DNA from: Burkholderiales bacterium
GTDB taxonomy: Bacteria > Pseudomonadota > Gammaproteobacteria > Burkholderiales > Burkholderiaceae_C
Direction of reading: 5' to 3'
NCBI GenBank assembly: GCA_003963005.1
Contig: RXJW01000035.1
Location: 1-40,791 of the forward strand
DNA: 40,791 nucleotides
The notes under the pieces are model-generated. The model searched no databases and was not told the origin of the DNA. It saw nothing but the letters and a program-made list of their open reading frames with translations. Positions within the stretch are counted from its first letter, which is position 1. Every line of letters starts with the position of its first letter. Shown here piece after piece: positions 24,374-30,510 of the stretch. Made by a program: the position numbers and the translations under genes.

Positions 24374-25036
24374 TCAGTGGCGCGCACCGCCGTAGGAACG
24401 GCTGGCGCTGCGATCGCGGACCGGAACGCTGGCCCGGGGGGGCTGGCGTTCGGCGCGGTCATCACGTTGACCAGCACGGGGCTGGGGCTCGTGAGCACCG
24501 GTGTCGTCATCCGCCAGATCCTGGCCGCCTTCGCCGCCGGCCTGAGCCGGTTGCGAATGCTGGTCATCGCCGTCCTCGCGTTGGTACACGAGTTCGTCGT
24601 CGACCTTGGCCATGTTGATCAGGAGCAGGCGCCCCTTGATCAGTGCGGCGGGTTCCTTCTGGCCGGTGTTGCGACCGCTGTTGTCGCGAACCGTGCGCTC
24701 GTACGAGTGCGCGTAGATGTCGCCGACCTTGAAGGAGACGAACACCTTGCGCTCCTGCTCGACGGCTTCCTGCAGCTGCTCGATGACCGCGATCGCCTCC
24801 TCGCCCGAGACACGGAGGTCCAGGTAGGAGTAGTTCGGGTCATCAACGGGGCCGTGCATCGCATTGATGGCACAGCAGAGGAAGGGTTCGGACTTGCGGC
24901 CGCGGCCTTGGGGGGTGACCCAGCGAACGCGCGACAGATAGCCGATACCCGACAGGTGAAGGTTGAAGAAGTCCTTGCCGGCGTCGGTGGACGCGGCTTG
25001 GGCGGATTGAGAAGAGGAATTGACAGACTTGTTCAT
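24374..25036 (-). CDS. STY4534-family ICE replication protein (DUF3577)
   Basis: 220 residues. Residues about 22-150 fit the STY4534/DUF3577 pattern: FFNLHLSGIGYLSRVRWVTP, PFLCCAINAMHGPVDD, YLDLRVSGEEA and LLLINMAKVDDELVY. The family belongs to the core of SPI-7-type ICEs and has an OB-like look, suggesting single-stranded DNA binding; its real role is not established. The last 70 residues are a disordered, charged tail (QPRAGQRDDRAERQPPRAS). The leader carries a pseudoknot RNA and a strong GC hairpin; the site CCGGAGATCGCT precedes the ATG. Confidence 0.85.
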   Translation of the reverse strand: MNKSVNSSSQSAQAASTDAGKDFFNLHLSGIGYLSRVRWVTPQGRGRKSEPFLCCAINAMHGPVDDPNYSYLDLRVSGEEAIAVIEQLQEAVEQERKVFVSFKVGDIYAHSYERTVRDNSGRNTGQKEPAALIKGRLLLINMAKVDDELVYQREDGDDQHSQPAQAGGEGGQDLADDDTGAHEPQPRAGQRDDRAERQPPRASVPVRDRSASRSYGGARH

Positions 25037-25080
25037 AGCGATCTCCGGTTCAAGAAATGTCGAAGGGGAGATCGCACCAA

Positions 25081-25118
25081 CCCTCGCGGGATCGGGAAGC
25101 AATCTTCCCGATCGGGGG
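25081..25118 (-). promoter_or_regulatory. Start-proximal GC hairpin (STY4534-family gene)
   Basis: CGATCGGGAAG pairs with CTTCCCGATC and outer C/G tracts close the stem, one of the strongest hairpins of the set. It ends about 45 nt before the start codon. Confidence 0.55.
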
Positions 25119-25129
25119 TGGCAGAAAAG

Positions 25130-25190
25130 GACAAGTACTCCGACCTCAGGCTGGGGGCCTTCGGCGTGTGCGTTGCAGGAGTTGACGCAC
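25130..25190 (-). promoter_or_regulatory. radC-type structured leader RNA, copy 5
   Basis: Minus strand: stem GTGCGT/ACGCAC around the 11-nt loop CAACTCCTGCA (25168-25190), a hairpin with inner AGGC-cccca-GCCT, then GGAGTACTTGTC (25130-25141). Loop ACTCC is complementary to GGAGT (25137-25141). About 94 nt before the gene start. Confidence 0.7.
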
Positions 25191-25306
25191 CGCATTTGCG
25201 CCCCGAAGGGCTCAAAGCGGTTGCAAAGTTACGCCCGTGCCGCATCGGTGTCAATGGCCTGGTGCGTCTCTGCGTGCCTCCTGCGACATCGACCTACAGT
25301 GCCGGC

Positions 25307-26215
25307 ATGACCAAGATCTTCCGCTTCCGTCTGTGGTGCGCCGGCCTGGCGCTGTTGGCCAACCAGGCGAGCGCCGCCGGCGTGCCGGCCTTCCTCGTCA
25401 CGACGCCAGGTGGCGTGTCCAGCGTCCTCATGGGCACGCTGCACGTGCCTGCGGCCGGCATGAGGCAGCCTGCCGACCAGGTCATGAAAGGCGCCAGGCA
25501 TTTCGTGGTGGAGCAGGCCGGGGCGCCGGAGATTGGACGCCGGTTTGCTGTGCCCGCAGAGGCCACCGTGACGGTGGGAGGCCAGCAACGTGCGAACTGG
25601 GCTCGCGCCCTGTCCACCGCCCAGCTGGCCACGCTGCTGGAGCGGGCCCAGTGCCATGCGACGGCTCCGGTAGACACGGCCGCGACGCGCCAGGTGCTGG
25701 ACTTCATGCTCACCCGCCAGAGCGCCATGCTGCTGCAGAGCACAGCCATCTCCTACTGCGCCCCGCCGGGGCTCAAATCGCGGGATCTGCTCATGCAGGA
25801 GGCTGCGGCCGCAGCGGGCCTGGTGCCGGAGCCGCTGGAGTCCGCGAGCGCTGTTGCCGCGCAGCGAGATCTGGTTCCCGAGGCCTACTGGCGGCACTCC
25901 CTGGATGTCGCCCTATCGGCCGACGGGCCGACCAGGCTGCGCGACGTCGTCGGGGCATTCAACCGCGGCGAACTCGACATGCTGAGGGACCTGTTTCTGC
26001 AGGCGCCGCCCGGCAGCGGCGCCGCCGAACACTGGGAGGTGATGGTCGACCAACGCAATCGCGCCTGGCTGCCGAAGCTCCGCCAGCTGCTCGATGACGG
26101 CCCGAGCTTCGTGCTGGTCGGCGGAGCCCATTTGGCGGGCCCTGGCGGGCTGCCAGCGCGCCTGCAAGCGGCGGGATACCGTGTGATACGCGTCGAGCTG
26201 CCGGCGCGGCCGTAG
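25307..26215 (+). CDS. TraB/GumN family exported protein
   Basis: 302 residues with an N-terminal signal peptide (WCAGLALLANQASAAG) and the hallmarks of the TraB/GumN fold: SSVLMGTLHVPAAGM near the start of the mature part, HFVVEQAG, and the C-terminal block FVLVGGAHLAGPGGLPARLQ that supplies the conserved histidine. Related proteins are putative metalloproteases or erythromycin esterase-like enzymes; GumN lies in xanthan loci. It is a lone rightward gene inside the leftward array, so a cargo insertion is likely. The long in-frame region upstream (24347-25306) is the shadow of the DUF3577 gene. Confidence 0.8.
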   Translation: MTKIFRFRLWCAGLALLANQASAAGVPAFLVTTPGGVSSVLMGTLHVPAAGMRQPADQVMKGARHFVVEQAGAPEIGRRFAVPAEATVTVGGQQRANWARALSTAQLATLLERAQCHATAPVDTAATRQVLDFMLTRQSAMLLQSTAISYCAPPGLKSRDLLMQEAAAAAGLVPEPLESASAVAAQRDLVPEAYWRHSLDVALSADGPTRLRDVVGAFNRGELDMLRDLFLQAPPGSGAAEHWEVMVDQRNRAWLPKLRQLLDDGPSFVLVGGAHLAGPGGLPARLQAAGYRVIRVELPARP

Positions 26216-26228
26216 GCCTCGGCCGCCC

Positions 26229-26423
26229 CTATCGTGCCTCGAGGCGCTCCAAGACCAGCGCGCCGAGCCGCATCTGGACTTGACGGGTGACCTCATCGTG
26301 CTCGCCACACAGGGGATGCACGTCACCCGAGGGTGACTGCTCCCGCTGGATCTGCGCGAGCAACGCGGCCTTTCGCTGGATCAGCTGCAAGGTCTGGGGA
26401 TCGATGTTGATGGCGACGTGCAT
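26229..26423 (-). CDS. Small hypothetical protein (64 aa)
   Basis: No family recognised. A helical protein beginning MHVAINIDPQTLQLIQRKAA. An ATG ten codons upstream (26453) is an alternative; neither has a clear ribosome binding site. It is convergent with the TraB-like gene, 13 bp away. Confidence 0.4.
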   Translation of the reverse strand: MHVAINIDPQTLQLIQRKAALLAQIQREQSPSGDVHPLCGEHDEVTRQVQMRLGALVLERLEAR

Positions 26424-26473
26424 GAGCAATACGGCTTGCGATGGACGCGGCATGTGTCACATCGACGGAGAAA

Positions 26474-26505
26474 TCAAAACCCTCCGAACATTCGCCCGGA
26501 AGGCG
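26474..26505 (-). terminator. Terminator after the 43-aa membrane protein gene
   Basis: On the minus strand CCTTCCG pairs with CGGAGGG (one G-U) across a 10-nt loop, followed by TTTTGATTT. It lies 14 bp after the stop at 26519 and shares the CGGAGGGTTTT end with the terminator at 26763. Confidence 0.55.
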
Positions 26506-26518
26506 GCGGAATGCACCG

Positions 26519-26650
26519 TCAGCGGCTCAGCTTCCTGAGGGCCTCGTCGGCCTCTCGTGTCTCGTGCTTCGCACGAAACCACATGGCCAGCGAAACGCCG
26601 ATGGGCAGGCCGAAAGCGATGACCACGAGGATGATCTGTATCGCATTCAT
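26519..26650 (-). CDS. 43-aa single-span membrane protein
   Basis: A very small gene with a good AAAGGAG site 7 nt before the ATG. It encodes one hydrophobic helix (MNAIQIILVVIAFGLPIGVS, residues 1-20) followed by a charged cytoplasmic-looking tail (RAKHETREADEALRKLSR). The stop is followed by an intrinsic terminator. It resembles the 45-aa gene at 26815 in layout (one helix with FGLP, then a charged tail), so the two look like duplicates. Function unknown. Confidence 0.6.
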   Translation of the reverse strand: MNAIQIILVVIAFGLPIGVSLAMWFRAKHETREADEALRKLSR

Positions 26651-26762
26651 CACATGACTCCTTTGCAGCCCGCTGCCGCGAGGCTCTGCTTCGTCATGGT
26701 CATCCTACTTCCCCGCACCGGTGATGCCGTCACCCAATGGGTAGCGCTCGTCTGCTGGAAGG

Positions 26763-26794
26763 AAAAAACCCTCCGAGCTTTCGCGCGGAGGGTT
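26763..26794 (-). terminator. Strong intrinsic terminator after the 45-aa membrane protein gene
   Basis: AACCCTCCG pairs perfectly with CGGAGGGTT (9 bp, 10-nt loop); on the minus strand it continues as TTTTTT. It lies 21 bp after the stop of the 26815 gene. Confidence 0.8.
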
Positions 26795-26814
26795 CGCAGT
26801 GGAGGCACGAAGCT

Positions 26815-26952
26815 CTACTTGTGGACGCCGACCTGCTTGAGGGTCGCGTCCAGGTCCTTGGTACCACGCATGGCCATCACCACGATGATGATGGCGAAAA
26901 GCGCTGGGAGACCAAAACCGAGGCTGAGGTAAGCGATAGCTTCGATGTTCAT
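26815..26952 (-). CDS. 45-aa single-span membrane protein
   Basis: Small gene with TTGGAG 6 nt before the ATG and a strong terminator after the stop. Residues about 4-27 (EAIAYLSLGFGLPALFAIII and onward) form one membrane helix; the tail is KDLDATLKQVGVHK. It follows the 26970 gene by 17 bp and is probably in its transcript. Paralogue-like to the 26519 gene. Function unknown. Confidence 0.6.
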   Translation of the reverse strand: MNIEAIAYLSLGFGLPALFAIIIVVMAMRGTKDLDATLKQVGVHK

Positions 26953-26969
26953 GATGAACTCCAATGCCG

Positions 26970-27395
26970 TCAGTCTACCTTACCGAGCCTGGCAAGGCCA
27001 GTCTTGGACTTTTGCCCGATCCAGGACGACAGCAGCCGCAGCATCAGCCAGAACAGACCACCGACGACGTAGGACGCGACCGTTGCCGGACGCACCCACG
27101 AAGCAGGCACCAGCGCCTGGCTGACCAACACCGCGGTGAAGCCGGGAAAAGCCGCACCGATAGGAAGGCAAGACTTTTCCAGCAAATCTGCCCATCGATC
27201 GAACACCTCGAACCTGGCTTTTGCATCGCGCTTGCGAAGCAACAGCGTCAGCTCGATGGCCCGTTTGTCCACCTCGTCCTTGGCAAGGGTGCGCAACACC
27301 TCCAGCGTCTGGATGTCGGGAACTTCTCCGAGCGTTTGTACAGCCTGGTCTTGAAGTGCTCGCGCCTCCTCGACCAGATCGTTGATTTTCGTCAT
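26970..27395 (-). CDS. Predicted membrane protein (141 aa)
   Basis: No family recognised. The first 85 residues are a charged helical region (MTKINDLVEEARALQDQAVQ), followed by two hydrophobic segments (AFPGFTAVLVSQALV and VASYVVGGLFWLMLRLL) that can span the membrane. The ATG at 27395 has AAGGAG 9 nt upstream. Its leader contains both a pseudoknot RNA and a GC hairpin, so it heads a transcription unit with the small membrane genes behind it. Confidence 0.65.
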   Translation of the reverse strand: MTKINDLVEEARALQDQAVQTLGEVPDIQTLEVLRTLAKDEVDKRAIELTLLLRKRDAKARFEVFDRWADLLEKSCLPIGAAFPGFTAVLVSQALVPASWVRPATVASYVVGGLFWLMLRLLSSWIGQKSKTGLARLGKVD

Positions 27396-27437
27396 GCATT
27401 GATTCTCCTTGGGAATGTGAGCGATCAACGCATGGGC

Positions 27438-27465
27438 CCCTGGCGGGATGCGTATCCCGCTCGGG
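27438..27465 (-). promoter_or_regulatory. Start-proximal GC hairpin (26970 gene)
   Basis: The clearest example of the design: CCC-ga-GCGGGAT-acgc-ATCCCGC-ca-GGG, a 7-bp inner stem with a 4-nt loop, symmetric 2-nt internal loops and a 3-bp outer clamp, 42 nt before the start codon. Confidence 0.6.
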
Positions 27466-27472
27466 TTGAAAA

Positions 27473-27527
27473 GACAAGTACTCCAGGCCGAACGAATCGA
27501 CCGTGCGGGTTTCAGGAGTTGACCCGC
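27473..27527 (-). promoter_or_regulatory. radC-type structured leader RNA, copy 6
   Basis: Minus strand: stem GCGGGT/ACCCGC around CAACTCCTGAA (27505-27527); compared with copy 2 (GCGCGT/ACGCGC) the stem has one compensated base pair. Hairpin GGTCGA-ttcgt-TCGGCC follows, then GGAGTACTTGTC (27473-27484). Loop ACTCC is complementary to GGAGT (27480-27484). Confidence 0.72.
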
Positions 27528-27604
27528 CGCGCTGTGCTCCGAAGAGCAATGTGCGCGGTCAGCGTAGCACGCAGCCCCGGGCCGTCAAGACGCTGCGGAG
27601 ACCG

Positions 27605-28312
27605 CTACCGCGGCCAGTTCGACAGCGCCAGCGATGCGCGTCGCCGGCGCCCTGCCAACTCGTCGAGCGCCGCGATGAGGGTCGCCTGCAGGGCGTCAAG
27701 CGAACCACCCTCGAACCCAGGAAAAAGGTCCTTGCAGCGAGCTACGACATCGTTCAGCTCAGCTGGAATGGGGGTGCCGGTATCGCGGCCATGCCATCGG
27801 GCCACGGCGCCTATCAGTGCCGCGGGCACCGGCGCCTCGACCTCGCGGCCTGAGCCGCCTGCAGCTGCCGCGAGTGCGGCGACACGCTCTGCCTCGCGAA
27901 TGATGCGAGGCTTGGCCAAGGCCTCGACCTCCGCGTAGACCGCCTCGTAATCTTCCGGCTTCGGGACGATGCGGTAGAGATTCCTCGTGCGATCAGCGCC
28001 CAACACCGGGTCGAACTCCACCCACTGCGCACGCACCTTCAACTTGCCCGTGGCGCGGCAGGCCTGGATCGCCTTGTGCGTGCCATCGAGGTACTGGGAG
28101 ACCCGCGCATGCAGTGGGAACGGGAGCGACTTGCACATCTCGTCACGGTAGGCCAAGGCGGCTCGCAGGGCCTCTTCGTGACTCCCATGGTCCCTGGTCA
28201 GGAACCGGCGATTCAGGAGCTTGCCAGGTGCGGCCGGCAAGCGCACGTTCCACCCATAGCCGACGCCCTTGTTCTTGAGGTCGTCAATGAACTTGAGCGG
28301 GTTGGCCAGCAT
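27605..28312 (-). CDS. AP2-like DNA-binding domain protein (235 aa)
   Basis: Residues about 15-60 (GYGWNVRLPAAPGKLLNRRF, then GSHEEALRAALAYRDEM) fit the AP2-like fold found in phage and plasmid proteins: a short beta sheet with a conserved Trp and an EAL..A...RDE helix. The rest is helical, with no recognised domain. AP2 domains bind DNA, so a regulator or replication accessory is likely; the exact role is unknown. The start is the first ATG and no strong ribosome binding site is seen. Confidence 0.6.
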   Translation of the reverse strand: MLANPLKFIDDLKNKGVGYGWNVRLPAAPGKLLNRRFLTRDHGSHEEALRAALAYRDEMCKSLPFPLHARVSQYLDGTHKAIQACRATGKLKVRAQWVEFDPVLGADRTRNLYRIVPKPEDYEAVYAEVEALAKPRIIREAERVAALAAAAGGSGREVEAPVPAALIGAVARWHGRDTGTPIPAELNDVVARCKDLFPGFEGGSLDALQATLIAALDELAGRRRRASLALSNWPR

Positions 28313-28387
28313 CTGCGCTCGACCCGTCTGTCAAAGGCCCAGCTGGGCCGCCAAGCGGCCGCCGTCTCGGCGTCCAGTGAAGGCCAT

Positions 28388-28615
28388 TCAGTCGGCCTTC
28401 GCGCTACGGGTGCGTCGGGCGGCTCTTGCCCAGTCGACGATGGTCTTGCCCCGCCGCGTATCGACCAGGCGGTACCAGTACCACTTCGCTGACGGCCCGC
28501 TGGCCAGCAGCACCGCCAGCCAGCGCCATGGGGCCTGCACCACGGCTGCGGCCCCCTCTTCCGCCGGCGTGTTGAAGATCTGGTAGCGCATGCCGCGCTT
28601 CACTGTCTCAGCCAT
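28388..28615 (-). CDS. Small hypothetical protein (75 aa)
   Basis: No family recognised. Basic, with an aromatic centre (KWYWYRLVDTRRGKTIVDWA) and an N-terminal MAETVKRGMRYQIFNT. It overlaps the upstream cysteine-rich gene by 8 bp and is translated with it. Confidence 0.6.
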   Translation of the reverse strand: MAETVKRGMRYQIFNTPAEEGAAAVVQAPWRWLAVLLASGPSAKWYWYRLVDTRRGKTIVDWARAARRTRSAKAD

Positions 28616-28841
28616 GACAGTCCCTCCCATCGGCATGTGCAACGGGGACAGCCAGCTCGCGCTCACCTGCATTCCAGCGCTCCATGCCGTCAGGACAGGC
28701 AGAGCAGACGCCGACGCCGGCGGCGCGGTCGAGCGCCAGCCAGCTGCAGGGACCGCCCGAGGCCTCGTCGAAGCAGGCAGCCAGGTCATGGCAGCCGCAT
28801 TCGATGCAGTGGGCGAGCTTGAAGGAGGGCTTCGCATTCAT
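28608..28841 (-). CDS. Small cysteine-rich protein (77 aa)
   Basis: Two cysteine clusters (HCIECGCHDLAAC and CSWLALDRAAGVGVCSAC) form a likely metal site, zinc or iron-sulfur. The pattern ECGC..L.AC.....G.PC.WL..D...G.G.CS.C recurs in small plasmid and phage proteins of unknown function. It is flanked by overlaps: its start overlaps the 28838 gene (ATGA) and its end overlaps the 28388 gene. Confidence 0.7.
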   Translation of the reverse strand: MNAKPSFKLAHCIECGCHDLAACFDEASGGPCSWLALDRAAGVGVCSACPDGMERWNAGERELAVPVAHADGRDCHG

Positions 28842-29047
28842 CGCAGTACTCCTGTGGTGACAGGGGGTTGTGCAGCGGCGGCCTGCGCCAGGGCGCTGGC
28901 CTTGTGTTCCGGCGGCAAGGTATCGAAGACGACGCGGCCGTCGATGGCAACGGTCCCGTCCTCGCAGATCTCGATGACGTGGGAGCCGAAGCTGTGGCTC
29001 CACGGAATGCGACTCACGACGGGCGACGAGTGCTGGGTCAGCTTCAC
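28838..29047 (-). CDS. Small hypothetical protein (69 aa)
   Basis: No family recognised. A small beta-like domain (HVIEICEDGTVAIDGRVVFD) with a helical tail. Lies 31 bp after the dnaB stop and is coupled by an ATGA overlap to the cysteine-rich gene, so it is in the dnaB operon. Confidence 0.6.
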   Translation of the reverse strand: MKLTQHSSPVVSRIPWSHSFGSHVIEICEDGTVAIDGRVVFDTLPPEHKASALAQAAAAQPPVTTGVLR

Positions 29048-29078
29048 GACGTGCTCCTCGCATCGGCGTCATGCGCCG

Positions 29079-30467
29079 TCAGATTGCGCCCGAGGGCGCG
29101 AGGTTCTCGAAGCGGGCAAGGTCGGACCGGAAGGCGAGCTTCACGGTGCCCACCGCGCCCATGCGCTGCTTGGCCACGATGACCTCGGCCACGCCCGGTT
29201 CCTTGCACTCGTCCTTCGTGTAGTACTCGTCGCGGTAGATGAACATGATCAGGTCCGCGTCCTGCTCGATGGCGCCAGACTCGCGGATGTCGCTCATCAC
29301 GGGTCGCTTGTCGTTGCGCTGCTCGACGGCCCGGTTCAGCTGTGAGAGGGCCAGCACGGGGCACTGCAGCTCCTTCGCGAGCCCCTTGAGACCACGCGAG
29401 ATGTCACCCAGCACGGTGGCCCGGTTCTCGTCGCTGGCGGCGTCGCCGCCGGCCATCAGCTGCAGGTAGTCGATGACGATCAGGCCGGGCTTGCCGCTGA
29501 CGCGCGCCTGGCGTCGCGCCCTGGCCCTCACCTCGCCCGGAGACAAGCCAGGGCTCTCATCGATGGCGATCCGCGCCTTGCCGAGCTTGTCGACGGCCTC
29601 TGCCACGCGTGACCAGTCGTCGTCGCTCAGCTGGCCCGTGCGCATCTTGGTCTGGTCGACGCGACCTTGGGAGCCGACCATGCGTGTCACCAGCTGCTGC
29701 TGGCCCATCTCCATCGAGAAGATGGTGACCGGCAGCTTCTCGGCCACCGCCACGTGCTCGGCAATGTTCAGCGCCAGGCTTGTCTTGCCCATGCTGGGCC
29801 GCGCGGCCAGCACGACCAGGTCACCGGGCTGCAGGCCTGCCGTGATCCGGTCCAGGTCCGCGTAGCCCGTGGAGACGCCCGTCACCATCTTGCCGCCGCT
29901 CTCGGCCAGCTCGTTGAGGCGGTCGATGAACGTTGGCAGCAGCTGGTCGATGTCGACCAGGCCGTTCTGGGCGCGGGCACCTTCCTCGCCGATGCGATAC
30001 ATCTTGGCCTGCGCTTCGTCGAGCAGCTGCGCGACCGACCTCCCCTGCGGGTTGAACGCATCTGCGATGACCTCATCGCCGGCGCCGATCAACTTGCGCA
30101 GGATGGACCGCTCTCGAACGATCTCCGAGTACCGCCTCAGGTTCGCAGCGGTCGGGACGCTTTGGGCGAGTGCGTTCAGGTAGCCCAGGCCTCCGCATTC
30201 GTCGGCCTTGCCGATCGCGATCAGTTCGTCGTAGACCGTCACGACATCGGCAGGCCTGCCCGAGTTGATCAGCCGGCCGATCGCGGCGTAGATGACCTTG
30301 TGCTCGTAGCGGTAGAAGTCGGCGTCGTTCAGCAGGTCCGCCGCCCGGTCCCACGCCAGGTTGTCGATGAGCAGTCCGCCGAGGACGCTGTGCTCTGCCT
30401 CGACGGAATGAGGCGGCACGCGCAGCGCCGCGGTCCCATCGTCGCTGGGGGCTGTCAGCATGCTCAT
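29079..30467 (-). CDS. dnaB: Replicative DNA helicase DnaB
   Basis: 462 residues, the usual full length. The N-terminal DnaB domain begins PHSVEAEHSVLGGLLIDNLA; the RecA-like core has Walker A RPSMGKTSLALNIA (about residues 218-231), Walker B LIVIDYLQLM (about 325-335), and the SQLNRAVEQRNDKRP and DIRESGAIEQDADL blocks. It unwinds DNA ahead of the replication fork as a hexamer. Carriage on an element is typical of SPI-7-type ICEs, which replicate autonomously after excision. The ATG follows CTGGAGACCAGACACC. It sits downstream of a SNF2-type helicase gene in the same orientation. Confidence 0.95.
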   Translation of the reverse strand: MSMLTAPSDDGTAALRVPPHSVEAEHSVLGGLLIDNLAWDRAADLLNDADFYRYEHKVIYAAIGRLINSGRPADVVTVYDELIAIGKADECGGLGYLNALAQSVPTAANLRRYSEIVRERSILRKLIGAGDEVIADAFNPQGRSVAQLLDEAQAKMYRIGEEGARAQNGLVDIDQLLPTFIDRLNELAESGGKMVTGVSTGYADLDRITAGLQPGDLVVLAARPSMGKTSLALNIAEHVAVAEKLPVTIFSMEMGQQQLVTRMVGSQGRVDQTKMRTGQLSDDDWSRVAEAVDKLGKARIAIDESPGLSPGEVRARARRQARVSGKPGLIVIDYLQLMAGGDAASDENRATVLGDISRGLKGLAKELQCPVLALSQLNRAVEQRNDKRPVMSDIRESGAIEQDADLIMFIYRDEYYTKDECKEPGVAEVIVAKQRMGAVGTVKLAFRSDLARFENLAPSGAI

Positions 30468-30510
30468 GGTGTCTGGTCTCCAGGGATTCGCACTCGTTGT
30501 CCTTGTTGTT

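Noticed and set aside
24347..25306. An N-terminal extension of the TraB/GumN gene
   Set aside because: This in-frame stretch lies antisense to the DUF3577 gene and its leader. The real protein begins at 25307 with a clear signal peptide.
15495..27465. The spaced hairpins as a CRISPR array or attC-type cassette sites
   Set aside because: They are tied to start codons of full-length genes, have variable inner stems and irregular spacing, and there is no repeat-spacer pattern or integrase core site.
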